Below are positions 53,934 to 64,000 of a DNA stretch of 64,000 nt, piece by piece. The position numbers and the translations under genes were made by a program. The DNA is taken from the NCBI RefSeq assembly GCF_007744075.1, contig NZ_CP036266.1, positions 7,344,564-7,408,563 on the forward strand. The letters run 5' to 3'. This DNA is from Gimesia chilikensis (lineage in GTDB: Bacteria; Planctomycetota; Planctomycetia; Planctomycetales; Planctomycetaceae). The notes under the pieces were generated by a model. That model did not search any database. It worked only from the letters and a program-made list of their open reading frames with translations, and was not told the origin of the DNA. Position 1 is the first letter of the stretch. The number at the start of each line of letters is the position of its first letter.

Positions 53934-55214
53934 ATGAAACAACAACGAACTTCGATCATCTTATTCCTGCTCTGCGGAATTACCCTGCTCAGTGCCGACG
54001 TCGCTTCGGCCGCTGATGTCATTAAACCGGATCCTCGATTGCCGGAATCGACTCCCTGGGATCTGACAGCACTCAGCCAGACCCCCGAATTTGAATGGAT
54101 TGACCAGAGCGGTCCGGTTCACGAGCTCCTGTATCAGGGACTGGAATACAAAGGGAAGCCAACCCAGGTCTTCGCTTACTACGCTTCTCCCCGTACACTG
54201 GGTCTCTCTAAAGACAAGCAGGCAACCTACCCTGGCGTTGTATTGATTCACGGCGGAGGAGGGACCGCATTTCGTGAATGGGCCGAACTGTGGGCGAAGC
54301 AGGGCTATGCAGCGATCTCTATGGACCTGGCCGGCAGCCGTCCGCTGGAAGGGAAGAATCCACACAAACGCGAGCATCGCGAGCGCCTGTCAGCAGGTGG
54401 ACCGAACCAGTCTCATACGGAAAAATTCAACGCAATCAAAGACGACAAATCGGAACACTGGTGCTACCATGCCCCTGCCAACGCGATCCTGGCTCACTCG
54501 CTGATTCGCTCCTTCCCCGAAGTCGACAAAGACAGAACCGCCGTCACGGGTATCTCCTGGGGGGGCTATCTGACTTGCATCGTGTCTGGGCTGGACAATC
54601 GATTTAAAGCAGCTGCTCCCGTTTATGGTTGTGGATTTCTCAACAACCATTCTGTATTTGAGCGGTCGATCAACCAACTCCCCGACGAAGACGCCAAGCG
54701 CTGGATGCAACTCTATGACCCGGGGCACTATCTGCGGGCAGTTCAGATGCCGATCTTATTCCTGAATGGTACCAACGACTTTCATTACTGGCTCGAAGCC
54801 TATCAGCGCAGCTACGAAGCGGTCCCCGCATCCACTCCAAAGAACATTCGCATCGAAGTCAAAATGCGGCACAGCCACCCGGCAGGCTGGGAACCGAAAG
54901 AGATCGCCCGCTTCTTTGATGAAAAGCTGAAGCAGGCAGCACCGCTGGCCGTTGTTCAGAAACCGGTCATCCAGGGAGAACAGATCACCGCCGAACTGAA
55001 GCAGCCGGTCAAACTGAAATCGGCGGTCCTGCAATATACGACGGACGAAGGACCGAACCTCGAACGCAAATGGCAAGCGGTACCTCTGACGATTGAAGGC
55101 ACAAATATCACCGGACCAGCGCCCCCGAAAAACGCCGTCATCTGGTTCATCAATGTGACCGATGAACAGGACGCTATGACCTCCAGCCCGCTCTCTTCGA
55201 AACTGGTAAAGTAA
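53934..55214 (+). CDS. Secreted acetylxylan-esterase/dienelactone-hydrolase-like protein
   Basis: A 426-residue protein from the ATG at 53934; a longer in-frame reading from 53856 lacks meaning. The signal peptide ends DVASAAD. The alpha/beta-hydrolase core has oxyanion motif HGGGGTAF, nucleophile elbow GISWGG, acid region LNGTNDFHYW and a late histidine in MRHSHPAGW. A small C-terminal beta domain (about 345-425) resembles PhoPQ-regulated or immunoglobulin-like modules. It probably de-esterifies carbohydrate; the substrate is unknown. Confidence 0.85.
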   Translation: MKQQRTSIILFLLCGITLLSADVASAADVIKPDPRLPESTPWDLTALSQTPEFEWIDQSGPVHELLYQGLEYKGKPTQVFAYYASPRTLGLSKDKQATYPGVVLIHGGGGTAFREWAELWAKQGYAAISMDLAGSRPLEGKNPHKREHRERLSAGGPNQSHTEKFNAIKDDKSEHWCYHAPANAILAHSLIRSFPEVDKDRTAVTGISWGGYLTCIVSGLDNRFKAAAPVYGCGFLNNHSVFERSINQLPDEDAKRWMQLYDPGHYLRAVQMPILFLNGTNDFHYWLEAYQRSYEAVPASTPKNIRIEVKMRHSHPAGWEPKEIARFFDEKLKQAAPLAVVQKPVIQGEQITAELKQPVKLKSAVLQYTTDEGPNLERKWQAVPLTIEGTNITGPAPPKNAVIWFINVTDEQDAMTSSPLSSKLVK

Positions 55215-55217
55215 CGA

Positions 55218-57140
55218 TCAGGCAGCTGAGTTCGGAACCTTGGGGGCGATCTTCTGGGTCGTATCCCCTTTCTTCTGCTTCAGATCGAACAGGCCGAAGA
55301 TCTCGGCTGCGGTCAGGCTGCGCGATTCGCAGGTCGTATCGCCATCGCCCAGAATCGAGCGGAACAGTTCCCGCTTCTGTTCAAGCACCATGTCGATCCG
55401 CTCTTCAATCGTGTTATTGCAGACAAACTTGGTGACAATGACTTGCGTTTTCTGCCCGATGCGGTGCGCACGGTTAATCGCCTGGTCCTCAATCGCTGGA
55501 TTCCACCAGCGGTCAAACAGGAAGACGTAACCGGCGAACTGCAGATTCAATCCGACGGCCCCGGTACCATAACTCATCAACAGCAGATGCGAATTGGGAT
55601 CGTGCTTGAACTGATCCAGAATCGGTTCGCGCTGTTTCGTGGGAATCCCCCCGTGATAAACCAGGGTCCCGAAACGTTCCAGCCGCTGCGCCATGAAGTC
55701 CAAAGGCTTGGTCCACTGGCTGAATAGAATCGCTTTTCCCCCCGAGGCAGCGATTTCTTCCATGTCGGCTTCGAGGCGGTCGAGTTTCGCACTGTCGCCG
55801 GTCACTGGATCAAAATTGGTGATCTGCTTCAAACGCAGCACGAGCTCAAACACATGCTGCACCGTGATCGAGTCACCCATTTCATTCAACTGGATCACAC
55901 CATCTTTCTCAGCTGTTTCATAAGCAATCCGTTGCGCCGGATTCAGATCGAGGTAAGCGGGCCGGTCCAGACGGGGCGGCAGGTCGGTCATCACCAGGTC
56001 TTTGGTCCGCCGGAGAATGAACTCTTTCGAGAGCGCCTGCAACTGACGCAGGTCGGGTGTGCCCCGGGGCGGGATGATCTCCATCCACTCAAAGAGTGAC
56101 GACATTTCCTCGTGACGATTCTCAATCGGCGTTCCCGTTAATGCCCAGCTCCGCTTGCGGGGAATCGATCGTGCGACGTCTGCCGTCCGTGAATCTCGGT
56201 TCTTGATCCGCTGTGCTTCGTCGAGCACCACCAGATCGAAGCGAGGCAGGTTTTCTTCTCCCATTGCTTCAAAGTCGCGTGCCATCGACTCATAGTTGGC
56301 GATCAGGATCGGCGTATTGGGCATTTCCCAGATCATACGGCGGCGATTCGTATCCCCCTGTACCACGGTGACCGGCAGCTCTTCGGCCCAGAATTTGAAC
56401 TCGCGCTGCCAGTTAGGAATCAACGGTTTGGGACAGACCAGCAGGATCCGACGCACCTGTCCGCTACGCAGCAGCAGACGCACGCCGGTAATCGTCTGCA
56501 TGGTTTTCCCCAGTCCCATTTCATCAGCGAGCAACGCGGACTTTTTAGAGAACAACCAGGCGATCCCCTCATACTGATAGGGGAATGGTTCGAAAGGCAT
56601 GATCAGTTCCTGCCCGGCCAGCCAGGTCTCCAGCGGTGGCTGCAACAGGTAGAACAGGCGGTCTTCGAGTGAAAGCGCGTTAGCCGGCGGTTTGAGCCGG
56701 GTCGACTTTTTGCGCGGCGCAGCCTCTGCGCCCTCGACTTCCGGGCCTTTCATTTTGCTCAGTTCGGGCTTGTCTTCTTTCTCCTCTTTGGGCGGAATGA
56801 ACTCCAGGCCGTCGGGAAAGGTCATGCCGAAGGTTCTGACACGTGGCCTGGTCGGCTTCCATTTGGGCTGCAGGCCGGCGCGTTCAATCAGTTCGATTTC
56901 AGTAGCATCGAGATTAAATTTCCGGGTCAGGGCACCATTCATGCCGGACGCAAACACGGACGTACTGACTGTCAGCGGGACCGTGTCACTGCTGATCTGC
57001 CGTAAAAGTTCCTCGCGATCCGTGTCGGAAATGGATTGTGTTTCGGGGGCTGCAGAAGGGGGAAGAAAATGCGGTCCCCCCGTGTGAGGTACCTTGTGTT
57101 GTGCCTGTTGTTGCTGGAATGATGACTCGGTAAAATCCAC
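55218..57140 (-). CDS. SNF2-family helicase
   Basis: A 640-residue protein. The SNF2 ATPase core has motif [12 protein letters not shown], motif II DEAQ, motif [11 protein letters not shown], and motifs [13 protein letters not shown] and [11 protein letters not shown]. The 200 residues before the core are not recognisable, and no SWIM zinc finger is present. Bacterial SNF2 proteins move along double-stranded DNA or remodel protein-DNA complexes; RapA-like and repair roles are both possible. The start codon is a GTG at 57140. The nearest upstream gene on the strand ends 62 bases away. Confidence 0.9.
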   Translation of the reverse strand: MDFTESSFQQQQAQHKVPHTGGPHFLPPSAAPETQSISDTDREELLRQISSDTVPLTVSTSVFASGMNGALTRKFNLDATEIELIERAGLQPKWKPTRPRVRTFGMTFPDGLEFIPPKEEKEDKPELSKMKGPEVEGAEAAPRKKSTRLKPPANALSLEDRLFYLLQPPLETWLAGQELIMPFEPFPYQYEGIAWLFSKKSALLADEMGLGKTMQTITGVRLLLRSGQVRRILLVCPKPLIPNWQREFKFWAEELPVTVVQGDTNRRRMIWEMPNTPILIANYESMARDFEAMGEENLPRFDLVVLDEAQRIKNRDSRTADVARSIPRKRSWALTGTPIENRHEEMSSLFEWMEIIPPRGTPDLRQLQALSKEFILRRTKDLVMTDLPPRLDRPAYLDLNPAQRIAYETAEKDGVIQLNEMGDSITVQHVFELVLRLKQITNFDPVTGDSAKLDRLEADMEEIAASGGKAILFSQWTKPLDFMAQRLERFGTLVYHGGIPTKQREPILDQFKHDPNSHLLLMSYGTGAVGLNLQFAGYVFLFDRWWNPAIEDQAINRAHRIGQKTQVIVTKFVCNNTIEERIDMVLEQKRELFRSILGDGDTTCESRSLTAAEIFGLFDLKQKKGDTTQKIAPKVPNSAA

Positions 57141-57202
57141 GTTTCTGCCTGATCTGGAAGTAGTGCCTGATAAATTAATTCAACGCTGCCTCAGAAAGCG
57201 GT

Positions 57203-57733
57203 CTAACGGGAGGACCCCATCTTTACCGCTTCTGTTAAGGCTTCACGCACACGTTCAAACGGCTCCCCAAGGTCAGCATCTCCGGGGATATGCTGACTCG
57301 TCTTTTCAATCGCAGACTTTCCAATCTGATGTGCAGCATCAAACCGCAGCCGGTTTCGCCCGACCTGTTCTGTGAGGTAGGCGTCACTCTCTTCGATCAG
57401 TTGTTCCACATCAGTCAGGATGGCGACCGGAATCGACGTATGGTTCTGCAGTTCCAGCGCCTGTTCCTGCTCTACGAGGATCAGGCTCGGTTTGACGTTC
57501 ATCTTGTCAACCAGCGTCTGGCCAATCACTTCCCCCAGCAGGAACGGAACCAGCGTCGGTCCATACAATACCTCTTGTGTCCGGTTCGGTTTGACGGGAG
57601 TCGTACATTGAAATTCCAGGGGACGACCAAAATGATTCGTCACCAGCAGGCCTCCGATCAGCGCCCCATCCGGGCATTCAATCGTGGTCAGGAATCCCAG
57701 TTTCAACTCTTTGCTGTTACCGTCCGCGGCCAT
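57203..57733 (-). CDS. Conserved hypothetical protein
   Basis: A 176-residue protein from the ATG at 57733 (GGAG and GAAGAG upstream); an in-frame TTG at 57775 would add 14 residues. It opens with beta strands (LKLGFLTTIECPDGALIGGL), then a mixed region with LYGPTLVPFLLGEVIGQTLV, and ends helical. It contains no signal peptide or membrane helix. I recognise no family. It lies just upstream of the SNF2 gene on the same strand and may be co-expressed. Confidence 0.68.
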   Translation of the reverse strand: MAADGNSKELKLGFLTTIECPDGALIGGLLVTNHFGRPLEFQCTTPVKPNRTQEVLYGPTLVPFLLGEVIGQTLVDKMNVKPSLILVEQEQALELQNHTSIPVAILTDVEQLIEESDAYLTEQVGRNRLRFDAAHQIGKSAIEKTSQHIPGDADLGEPFERVREALTEAVKMGSSR

Positions 57734-58085
57734 AAAGTTCTCTTCTCCGGATGTCAGTTCTTGTGTTGTCGACAATGATCAGGTGATCCTGATTCTCATC
57801 TGAACCGTACTTCTTTCGTCAATCAGGAAAACCTACTGTATCGATATCATCGTCCTCCTCATTTCATGACTTGAGAGGTTGTTGGAATGGTCGTATTAGA
57901 TAGTTTCACTTCAATAACCCTTGAAATAACAACTGGTTCCAGATTCTCTCATCAGCCGCCTAGAGCACAGTTTTTTCCGGTAGAGATTGCTCATTAGGTT
58001 GGAAAATCACTCAAGTTGCGGCAGAATAAGGGATACCTGCAAGAAATCTCCCCCATGCCCCTGCTCCAACCAGACAAGCAAGTTT
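57734..58085. other. Divergent intergenic region, no gene seen
   Basis: About 350 bases between the divergent hypothetical protein and the CoA-ligase gene. No hairpin, repeat family member or clear promoter was found. Confidence 0.55.
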
Positions 58086-59393
58086 ATGAATCCATCTGAC
58101 AGCCAGCCGGAAAACCTGAATCGGGACGCCTTAGAAGCCCGCCAACTTGAGCGACTGCAACACCTTCTGAAAGAGGTGTCGGCCTCGAATCCGTTCTGGC
58201 AGCAGAAGTGGAACGCCGCGGGTGTCGACGTCAACTCGATCCAGAGCCTCGCGGACCTGCAGAAATTGCCGATCACGACCAAAGCCGAGCTGGTTGAGGA
58301 TCATCTCTCAAACGCCCCGTATGGCACCAACCTGACCTACCCGCTTGAAACTTACACACGCATGCATCAGACCTCGGGAACCACCGGTTCACCCATGCGC
58401 TGGCTGGACACCAAAGCCAGCTGGGACTGGTTTGGGGAATGCTGGGCACAGATTTATCGTATGGTGGGTCTCTTTCCGGAAGACCGCCTGTTCTTTCCCT
58501 TCTCATTCGGACCGTTCGTCGGATTCTGGGCAGCCTTCGAAGGGGCCACCCGTCGCGGCAACTTCTGTCTGGCCGGTGGTGGCATGGGCAGCGAAGCCCG
58601 ATTGAAAATGATCCTCGACAACAAAATCACCGCCGTCTGCTGCACACCAACGTACGCCCTGCGTCTGGCCGAAGTCGCGGAGGCGGAAAACATCGACCTG
58701 GCAGGCAGCCGCGTGCGGGCACTCGTGGTTGCCGGAGAACCAGGGGGCAACATCGAAGCGACCAAACAGCGGATCGGCCAGGGCTGGGGCGCCCGCGTAT
58801 TCGATCACTGGGGCATGACCGAAATCGGCGCCCTCGGAATTGAGCCGCTCGAAAACCCGGGCGGTCTCAACATTCTCGAAACCGAATGCATTCCCGAAAT
58901 CGTCGATCCGGAAACACTGCAACCAGTCGAACGTGGAGCACAAGGCGAGCTGTTGATTACCAACCTGGGCCGCGTCGGATCCCCGCTCATCCGCTATCGC
59001 ACCGGTGACCTGGTCTGTGAAGATACCACCCCCTGCCCCTCGGGTCGCAGCCTGCTGCGTCTGAAAGGGGGTATCCTGGGTCGAGCAGACGACATGGTGA
59101 TCATTCGCGGAAATAACGTCTTCCCCTCCAGCCTGGAAGCGATCCTGCGTACGTTCGAGCAGGTAGCCGAATACCGGATCGAGGTCCGCACCATTCGCGC
59201 CATGCAACACATGAAAATCGAACTGGAACCGATAGAATCCCTTTCGACCACCGACCAGCAGAAACAGATCGTTAATGAAGTCAGCCATGCGATCAAAGAT
59301 CGGTTGAACTTCAATGCTGAGGTCACCACGGTTGCCCCTGGTGCCCTGCCCCGCTTTGAACTGAAAGGAAAGCGGTTCTTCAAAATCGACTGA
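58086..59393 (+). CDS. AMP-forming CoA ligase, phenylacetate-CoA-ligase-like
   Basis: A 435-residue protein from the ATG at 58086; the in-frame extension to 57987 is not plausible. The adenylate-forming motif [13 protein letters not shown], then [16 protein letters not shown] and RTGDLVCED followed by [18 protein letters not shown], place it in the PaaK-like group. The enzyme would activate an aromatic or other carboxylic acid to its CoA ester in the cytosol. No phenylacetate genes are adjacent, so the substrate is open. Confidence 0.9.
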   Translation: MNPSDSQPENLNRDALEARQLERLQHLLKEVSASNPFWQQKWNAAGVDVNSIQSLADLQKLPITTKAELVEDHLSNAPYGTNLTYPLETYTRMHQTSGTTGSPMRWLDTKASWDWFGECWAQIYRMVGLFPEDRLFFPFSFGPFVGFWAAFEGATRRGNFCLAGGGMGSEARLKMILDNKITAVCCTPTYALRLAEVAEAENIDLAGSRVRALVVAGEPGGNIEATKQRIGQGWGARVFDHWGMTEIGALGIEPLENPGGLNILETECIPEIVDPETLQPVERGAQGELLITNLGRVGSPLIRYRTGDLVCEDTTPCPSGRSLLRLKGGILGRADDMVIIRGNNVFPSSLEAILRTFEQVAEYRIEVRTIRAMQHMKIELEPIESLSTTDQQKQIVNEVSHAIKDRLNFNAEVTTVAPGALPRFELKGKRFFKID

Positions 59394-59463
59394 GGCAGTT
59401 CGCTGAAACAGGAATCAGCGGTTCCCTCTCCATCTGTCGCTCATCACAATCAGGAACCTGAAT

Positions 59464-60942
59464 ATGACTACCTACCTGAGATACCTGCTGCTAATCCTCT
59501 GTTTCCCGCTGGGCGTGCTCATCGGTCCGAGTGCCGTCTCCGCAGCAGAGAAAGCATCCCAGCGTCCGAACATTCTGTTCCTGTTCAGCGATGACCAGCG
59601 TGCGGACGCCCTCGGTGCCTATCAGAATCCTCACATTCAAACTCCGAATCTGGATCAGTTGGCACAGGCCGGTTTCAGTTTTCGGAACGCGTACTGCATG
59701 GGGTCGATTCATGGCGCAGTCTGCCAGCCGAGTCGGGCCATGCTCAATAGCGGACGCTCCCTCTATCATGTGCCCATGGATCTCAAAGGGGTGATGACGA
59801 TGCCCCAGTTGCTGAAAGAATCCGGTTACACGACCTTCGGCACCGGGAAGTGGCACAACCACCGCGAATCGTTCCAGAAAAGTTTCACTTTGGGAACAGC
59901 CGCCTTCATGGGAGGTATGTCGAACCACCTCAAGGTCCCCGTGGTTGATTTGAAGGATGGCAAATTTGAGAACAAACGCATGGGAGAGAAATTCTCCAGC
60001 GAACTGTTCGTTGACGCGACCGTCGACTTTCTGAAAACGCAGCCCGCGAACAAACCGTTCTATGCGTATGTCGCCTTCACTGCACCCCATGATCCACGGA
60101 TGCCTCCCGCTTCCGCGATGGAAATATACAAAGACAAACAGCCACCACTTCCCAAAAACTTCATGCCTCAGCACCCGTTCAACAATGGCTGGATGACCGG
60201 TCGCGATGAAGCACTGGCCGGCTGGCCGCGTCAGCCGGAAGTCGTTCGCGAGCAGTTGACAGAATACTACGCGATGATCACGCACATGGATTCGCAGATC
60301 GGCCGTATTTTGAAAACGCTCAAAACGCAGGGGCTCGACAAAAATACGATCGTGATTTTCTCATCAGACCACGGTCTGGCGGTGGGCAGTCACGGGCTTT
60401 TGGGAAAACAGAATCTGTATGAACACAGCATGAAGTCTCCCCTGATTTTTAAAGGCCCCGGTATTCCGCAGAATGAATCGAGCGAGGCCCTCGTCTATCT
60501 CTATGACATCTTTCCCACAGTCTGCGACCTGACCCAGACCAGTGTTCCCTCTGGAGTGGAAGGCTTAGACCTGGCTCCCATCTGGCAAGGCAAGCAGAAA
60601 GGTGTGCGAGATTCACTGTTTACGACTTACGAAGATCTGATGCGGGCGGTCCGCGATGACCGCTGGAAGCTGATCCGCTATCCACAGATCAATAAAACAC
60701 AGCTGTTCGATCTCAAAAACGATCCTGCTGAGTTGAAAGATCTCTCTGAACACCCGGAGCAACAGGCACGCATCGAACAGATGCTGACAACATTGAAAGA
60801 GTGGCAGCAGAAAACGGACGACAAACAGCCCCTCACATCCGAACATCCCAAGTCAGAAAAAATCGACCTGACGGGCCGCAAGCGAAAACCGGACGCACAT
60901 CAACCTGACTGGATCGTGAAAAAATACTTCGATTCGGAATGA
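59464..60942 (+). CDS. Secreted sulfatase (type I, formylglycine)
   Basis: A 492-residue protein with signal peptide ending SAVSAAEK. The metal-binding start FSDDQRADALG and the sulfatase motif C87-Q-P-S-R91, whose cysteine is converted to formylglycine, are both present. GTGKWHNH and the later SSDHGLAVGSHGL complete the active site. The size is typical. Planctomycetes carry many such sulfatases for removing sulfate from marine polysaccharides; the exact substrate is unknown. A CoA ligase precedes it and a PQQ-type protein follows. Confidence 0.95.
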   Translation: MTTYLRYLLLILCFPLGVLIGPSAVSAAEKASQRPNILFLFSDDQRADALGAYQNPHIQTPNLDQLAQAGFSFRNAYCMGSIHGAVCQPSRAMLNSGRSLYHVPMDLKGVMTMPQLLKESGYTTFGTGKWHNHRESFQKSFTLGTAAFMGGMSNHLKVPVVDLKDGKFENKRMGEKFSSELFVDATVDFLKTQPANKPFYAYVAFTAPHDPRMPPASAMEIYKDKQPPLPKNFMPQHPFNNGWMTGRDEALAGWPRQPEVVREQLTEYYAMITHMDSQIGRILKTLKTQGLDKNTIVIFSSDHGLAVGSHGLLGKQNLYEHSMKSPLIFKGPGIPQNESSEALVYLYDIFPTVCDLTQTSVPSGVEGLDLAPIWQGKQKGVRDSLFTTYEDLMRAVRDDRWKLIRYPQINKTQLFDLKNDPAELKDLSEHPEQQARIEQMLTTLKEWQQKTDDKQPLTSEHPKSEKIDLTGRKRKPDAHQPDWIVKKYFDSE

Positions 60943-60959
60943 AATCGCGTTTCCGGGCA

Positions 60960-60968
60960 TGTTATAAT
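60960..60968 (+). promoter_or_regulatory. Possible extended -10 promoter before the PQQ-type gene
   Basis: TGTTATAAT provides a TG-n-TATAAT extended -10 element about 90 bases upstream of the ATG at 61057. No good -35 hexamer is visible. Confidence 0.4.
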
Positions 60969-61056
60969 CGCAGTTCTCACCCAGACTGTGATCCCCATAC
61001 AAACTGAATGAACCAGAATTCATTCCCACTAATTTACACATACCGAGGTAATCAGA

Positions 61057-62322
61057 ATGAAAGCTTTACTGGCGACTGCCTTACTCTCCCTGTTCATTGC
61101 CGCCCCCACCTATGCGGGCAACTGGCCCGGCTGGCGTGGTCCGAATTCGAATGGCGTCGCTGAAGGTAGCGGTTATCCTGTTGAATGGGACAGCTCCAAA
61201 AATATTCTCTGGGAAGTCAAATTCCCCGGGCCCAGTGGATCGACTCCCGTGATCTGGGGCGATGACCTGTTTCTGACCACAAACTCAGAAGGTAAGAATC
61301 GGGTGATCTGTCTCGACAAGAACACCGGGAAAGAAAAATGGCACACCGACTTCGGAACCGAACGTGCCGGCAAGCACAAAAAAGGGAGCGGCAGCAGCCC
61401 CTCGCCTGCAGTCGATGACCAGTTCATCTTCGGTTACTTCAAGAGCGGGGATCTGGCCTGCCTGACAAAAGAAGGAAAAATCGTCTGGCAGAAAAACCTG
61501 CAGAAAGAATATGGCGAAGACACCCTCTGGTGGGACCTGGGTACCTCGCCCGTCTTAACCGACAACCTGGTTGTGATCGCCTGCATCCAGAGCGACAATT
61601 CCTACATCGCCGCTTTCGATAAAGCGACTGGCAAAGAAGTCTGGAAACAGAGCCGCAACCTGGATGCCCCGAAAGAAGCCAATCAGAGTTACACGACTCC
61701 GGTAGTCGCCAAACAGAATGGTAAAGAAATCATCTACGTTCTGGGAGCCGACCATGTCACCGCCCACGATGCACAGAACGGTAAAGAAATCTGGCGCGTG
61801 GGGGGACTGAACCCCACTCAGCATGAATACTTCCGCTCGATTTCATCCCCCGTGATCAGCGATGGCTATCTGATCGCTCCCTATGCCCGCGGTGGTTCAC
61901 TCACCGGAATCAAACTCGGTGGACAGGGAGATGTCACAAAATCCAATGTAGTCTGGACGAAAGAAGGGGAAGGCAAAGGCGCCTTCTCGGATGTTCCGAC
62001 CCCAGCTGCTATTAACGGTCGCTTCTACGTCTGTTCGGATAAAGGTGAAGTGCTCTGCTTCGACATCAAGACGGGAAAACAGATCTGGGAAGGACGCCTG
62101 CCACGCAGCCGTCATAAATTCAGTGCCTCTCCGATTCTGGCGGACGGACATATTTATGTAACCCGCGAAGACGGAACCACCATGGTTGTGGAACAGGGAG
62201 ACGAATTCAAGCTCGTTTCCGAAAACCCACTGGAAGGTATGGCCCTGGCCACACCGGTCTTCTCGGATGGTAAGATCTATCTGAAGATGACTGATAAACT
62301 GTATTGCCTCGGCAACAAGTAA
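61057..62322 (+). CDS. Secreted PQQ-like beta-propeller protein
   Basis: A 421-residue protein with a clear signal peptide (residues 1-20, ending PTYAG). The mature start NWPGWRGPNSNGVAEGSGYP is typical of planctomycete PQQ-binding-like repeat proteins. Propeller blades recur as CLDKNTGKEKWHTDF, AFDKATGKEVWKQS, AHDAQNGKEIWRVG and CFDIKTGKQIWEGR. No separate catalytic domain exists, so whether it binds PQQ or is a scaffold cannot be said. GAGGT lies before the ATG. A strong intrinsic terminator follows. Confidence 0.92.
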   Translation: MKALLATALLSLFIAAPTYAGNWPGWRGPNSNGVAEGSGYPVEWDSSKNILWEVKFPGPSGSTPVIWGDDLFLTTNSEGKNRVICLDKNTGKEKWHTDFGTERAGKHKKGSGSSPSPAVDDQFIFGYFKSGDLACLTKEGKIVWQKNLQKEYGEDTLWWDLGTSPVLTDNLVVIACIQSDNSYIAAFDKATGKEVWKQSRNLDAPKEANQSYTTPVVAKQNGKEIIYVLGADHVTAHDAQNGKEIWRVGGLNPTQHEYFRSISSPVISDGYLIAPYARGGSLTGIKLGGQGDVTKSNVVWTKEGEGKGAFSDVPTPAAINGRFYVCSDKGEVLCFDIKTGKQIWEGRLPRSRHKFSASPILADGHIYVTREDGTTMVVEQGDEFKLVSENPLEGMALATPVFSDGKIYLKMTDKLYCLGNK

Positions 62323-62345
62323 AAACGCCTTCGATCAGGCTTTCT

Positions 62346-62378
62346 GAGGGACAGGTCACTCACCTGTCCCTCTTTTTT
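62346..62378 (+). terminator. Intrinsic terminator after the PQQ-type gene
   Basis: An eleven-base-pair perfect stem GAGGGACAGGT/ACCTGTCCCTC with a five-base loop, followed by six T residues. It is a textbook rho-independent terminator. Confidence 0.93.
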
Positions 62379-62414
62379 CGACTCAACTTCTGACTAAATG
62401 AAGCTAAGAAAATC

Positions 62415-64000
62415 ATGACTGATCAACCTCAAATTAACCGACGCACGTTTCTGGGTGAAACCATGGCGGCAACAGCGCTGTCTGGACTGCGTGTGAACTC
62501 TGAACTCCAGGGAGCGGGGACTCAAAAGAAGTATCAGTTGTTCTGGGGCGATTTACATAATCACAACGCCGTCGGTTATGCAAAAGGATCACTGGAACGT
62601 TCCATTGACCTGGCACAGGAACACCTCGATTTCTTCGCTTTCACCGGACACGCTTCCTGGCATGATATGCCCAAGATGCCGGGCAACCGTCACATGAAAT
62701 GGGTCAACGGATTCGAAGTCCACTCCAAACACTGGCCCAAGACCCGACAGTTGATTCAGGATGCGAACTCCGACGACTTCGTGGCGTTTCTGGGCTACGA
62801 ATGGCACTCCAGCCAGTTCGGCGACTACTGCATGATCTTCCCCGAGGACCAGCCTGAACTGTTCCTGCCGAACCATGTCGAGAAACTACTCGACTTCGCG
62901 GAAGGGAATCAGGCACTGGCGATTCCGCATCACGTGGGTTACAAGCAGGGCTGGCGCGGTGCGAACTTCAAGCATTTCCGACCAGGAGCCTCTCCCGTAG
63001 TGGAAGTCTTTTCTGAACATGGCTGCACAGAAACCGACCGCAGCCCTTTCCCAATGATCCGCCACAGTAATGGGGGGCGTTCCGCATCGAACATGATTGT
63101 CCCCCAATTGCAGAAAGGAATGCGCTTTGGCTTTGTCGCTTCGTCCGATGATCACCTGGGCTATCCCGGTGCATACGGCGAAGGGGTGCTGGGTGTCTGG
63201 GCAGAAGATCTCTCTTCGCGTTCGCTGATGGAAGCGATTCGCGCCCGCCGCACTTATGCCGCCACGGGAGACCGAATTGCACTCGAAGTTTCGCTGAACG
63301 GTCACCCGATGGGCAGCGATGTGCCTGCAACCACCGATCGTCAGATCGACGTTCGCGTACAGGGCGAAGACGCGATCGCCAAGGTCGAATTGATTCGCAA
63401 CGGCAAAGTCATTGAACGTCATTTCCCCGAAGATCACCTGGATGATAAACCGATTCTGCCCGGCAAAGTGAAATGCCGTCTGCAATACGGCTGGGGTCCC
63501 TGGGCGGATCTGGCGATGGGCCGCACCTGTTATTGGGATATGACCATCAAACTGGACGGCGGTCGTTTCACCCGCGCGATCCCCTGCTTCCAGTCAGCGC
63601 CCTTTAATGAAAAGCTGCGTGATAAACTCAAAGTCGTTTCGAATCAGGAACTTCGCCTCGATTCGAACACCACACGCGTCAACTGCTACGCCGAGGATCC
63701 CACCAAGGCCGTCGTCACCGAAATCGAAGGCACGCCCGACACCGTGCTCACACTGCAGATTCGCAAACCATACGAGAAAACCATCAGTGCCAAACTGCAG
63801 GATCTGATCGACGACAATGTCGTGGAATTCACGGGCGTATTTACCAGTGAAAGCTATATCGTACATCGCCTGGTTGGTCAGAGCGAATATTCGGCTCAAA
63901 TCCGCTGGCAGGATCAGCGCCCCGATGCAAACTCAACCGACTGGTATTACGTACGCGTGACACAAAACAACGGACAACTCGCCTGGTCCAGCCCGATCTG
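62415..64000 (+). CDS. DUF3604 (PHP-like) Tat-exported protein, 3' end beyond window
   Basis: From the ATG at 62415 the N-terminus reads NRRTFLGET, a twin-arginine-type signal, followed by a hydrophobic stretch. The mature part opens with FWGDLHNHNAVGYAKG, matching the first metal-binding motif of DUF3604/PHP-like proteins. Further histidines follow in FTGHASWHD, YEWHSSQFGDY, IPHHVGY and ASSDDHLGYPG. About 528 residues are visible with no stop before the right edge. The family is a predicted metal-dependent hydrolase; the substrate is unknown. It lies behind a terminator and so has its own promoter. Confidence 0.88.
   Translation, partial: MTDQPQINRRTFLGETMAATALSGLRVNSELQGAGTQKKYQLFWGDLHNHNAVGYAKGSLERSIDLAQEHLDFFAFTGHASWHDMPKMPGNRHMKWVNGFEVHSKHWPKTRQLIQDANSDDFVAFLGYEWHSSQFGDYCMIFPEDQPELFLPNHVEKLLDFAEGNQALAIPHHVGYKQGWRGANFKHFRPGASPVVEVFSEHGCTETDRSPFPMIRHSNGGRSASNMIVPQLQKGMRFGFVASSDDHLGYPGAYGEGVLGVWAEDLSSRSLMEAIRARRTYAATGDRIALEVSLNGHPMGSDVPATTDRQIDVRVQGEDAIAKVELIRNGKVIERHFPEDHLDDKPILPGKVKCRLQYGWGPWADLAMGRTCYWDMTIKLDGGRFTRAIPCFQSAPFNEKLRDKLKVVSNQELRLDSNTTRVNCYAEDPTKAVVTEIEGTPDTVLTLQIRKPYEKTISAKLQDLIDDNVVEFTGVFTSESYIVHRLVGQSEYSAQIRWQDQRPDANSTDWYYVRVTQNNGQLAWSSPI

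Noticed and set aside
1-64000. tRNA, rRNA, insertion sequences, prophage or integrase genes
   Set aside because: Looked for and not seen: no cloverleaf with a TTC-loop motif, no transposase or integrase motif, and no phage structural genes.

Overview
The window looks like a chromosomal segment of a planctomycete, most likely Gimesia or a close relative in Planctomycetaceae. The genus is inferred from gene families and not tested. The evidence is a DUF1501 gene paired with a DUF1549/DUF1553 cytochrome-type gene, two DUF1559 prepilin-like proteins with adjacent small lipoproteins, a CxPSR sulfatase, a DUF1080 protein, a DUF3604 protein, paired von Willebrand A proteins, and generous non-coding spacers. 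An LptD-like outer-membrane protein points to a diderm envelope with LPS-type lipid, and HpnE points to hopanoid or squalene synthesis. I saw no tRNA, rRNA, CRISPR array, insertion sequence or prophage.

Layout. 1-4052: DUF1501 (cut by the left edge) and PSD1-type protein. 4337-9341: a probable dead esterase, an NTF2-like membrane protein with proB, purF, and a YbgC-like thioesterase. 9527-13128: fatty-acid desaturase, then an uncharacterised three-gene operon (YcxB-like membrane protein, anchored protein, zinc-ribbon protein). 13351-22649: mostly unknown or weakly typed genes, including a leucine-rich-repeat protein, a winged-helix methyltransferase, a HEAT-repeat protein with a small membrane partner, a TIM-barrel isomerase and a DUF1080 protein. 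22818-26803: two tandem VWA proteins with TonB-like membrane anchors. 27231-32553: DUF456 protein, two paralogous lipoprotein/DUF1559 modules and an esterase. 32790-38930: SUKH protein and a large hrpA helicase bracketed by families of intergenic repeats.

38931-45955: K+ channel with hpnE, then a co-directional run of ComF, DUF502, hemC and an aberrant citrate synthase. 45944-53817: MMPL exporter, GT39-like glycosyltransferase, LptD-like protein with a near-consensus promoter, and a diacylglycerol-kinase-like protein lacking catalytic glutamates. 53934-64000: secreted hydrolase, SNF2 helicase, AMP-forming CoA ligase, sulfatase, PQQ-type beta-propeller and a DUF3604 protein cut by the right edge.

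Housekeeping genes (proB, purF, hemC, hrpA) are interleaved with envelope and polymer-degradation genes typical of the phylum. The most notable signals are: two families of intergenic hairpins whose stems covary between copies; the TonB-type SxxxH motif in both VWA proteins; a citrate synthase homologue whose active site is changed at most positions; an esterase homologue that has lost its nucleophile; and the three-gene operon at 10970-13128.
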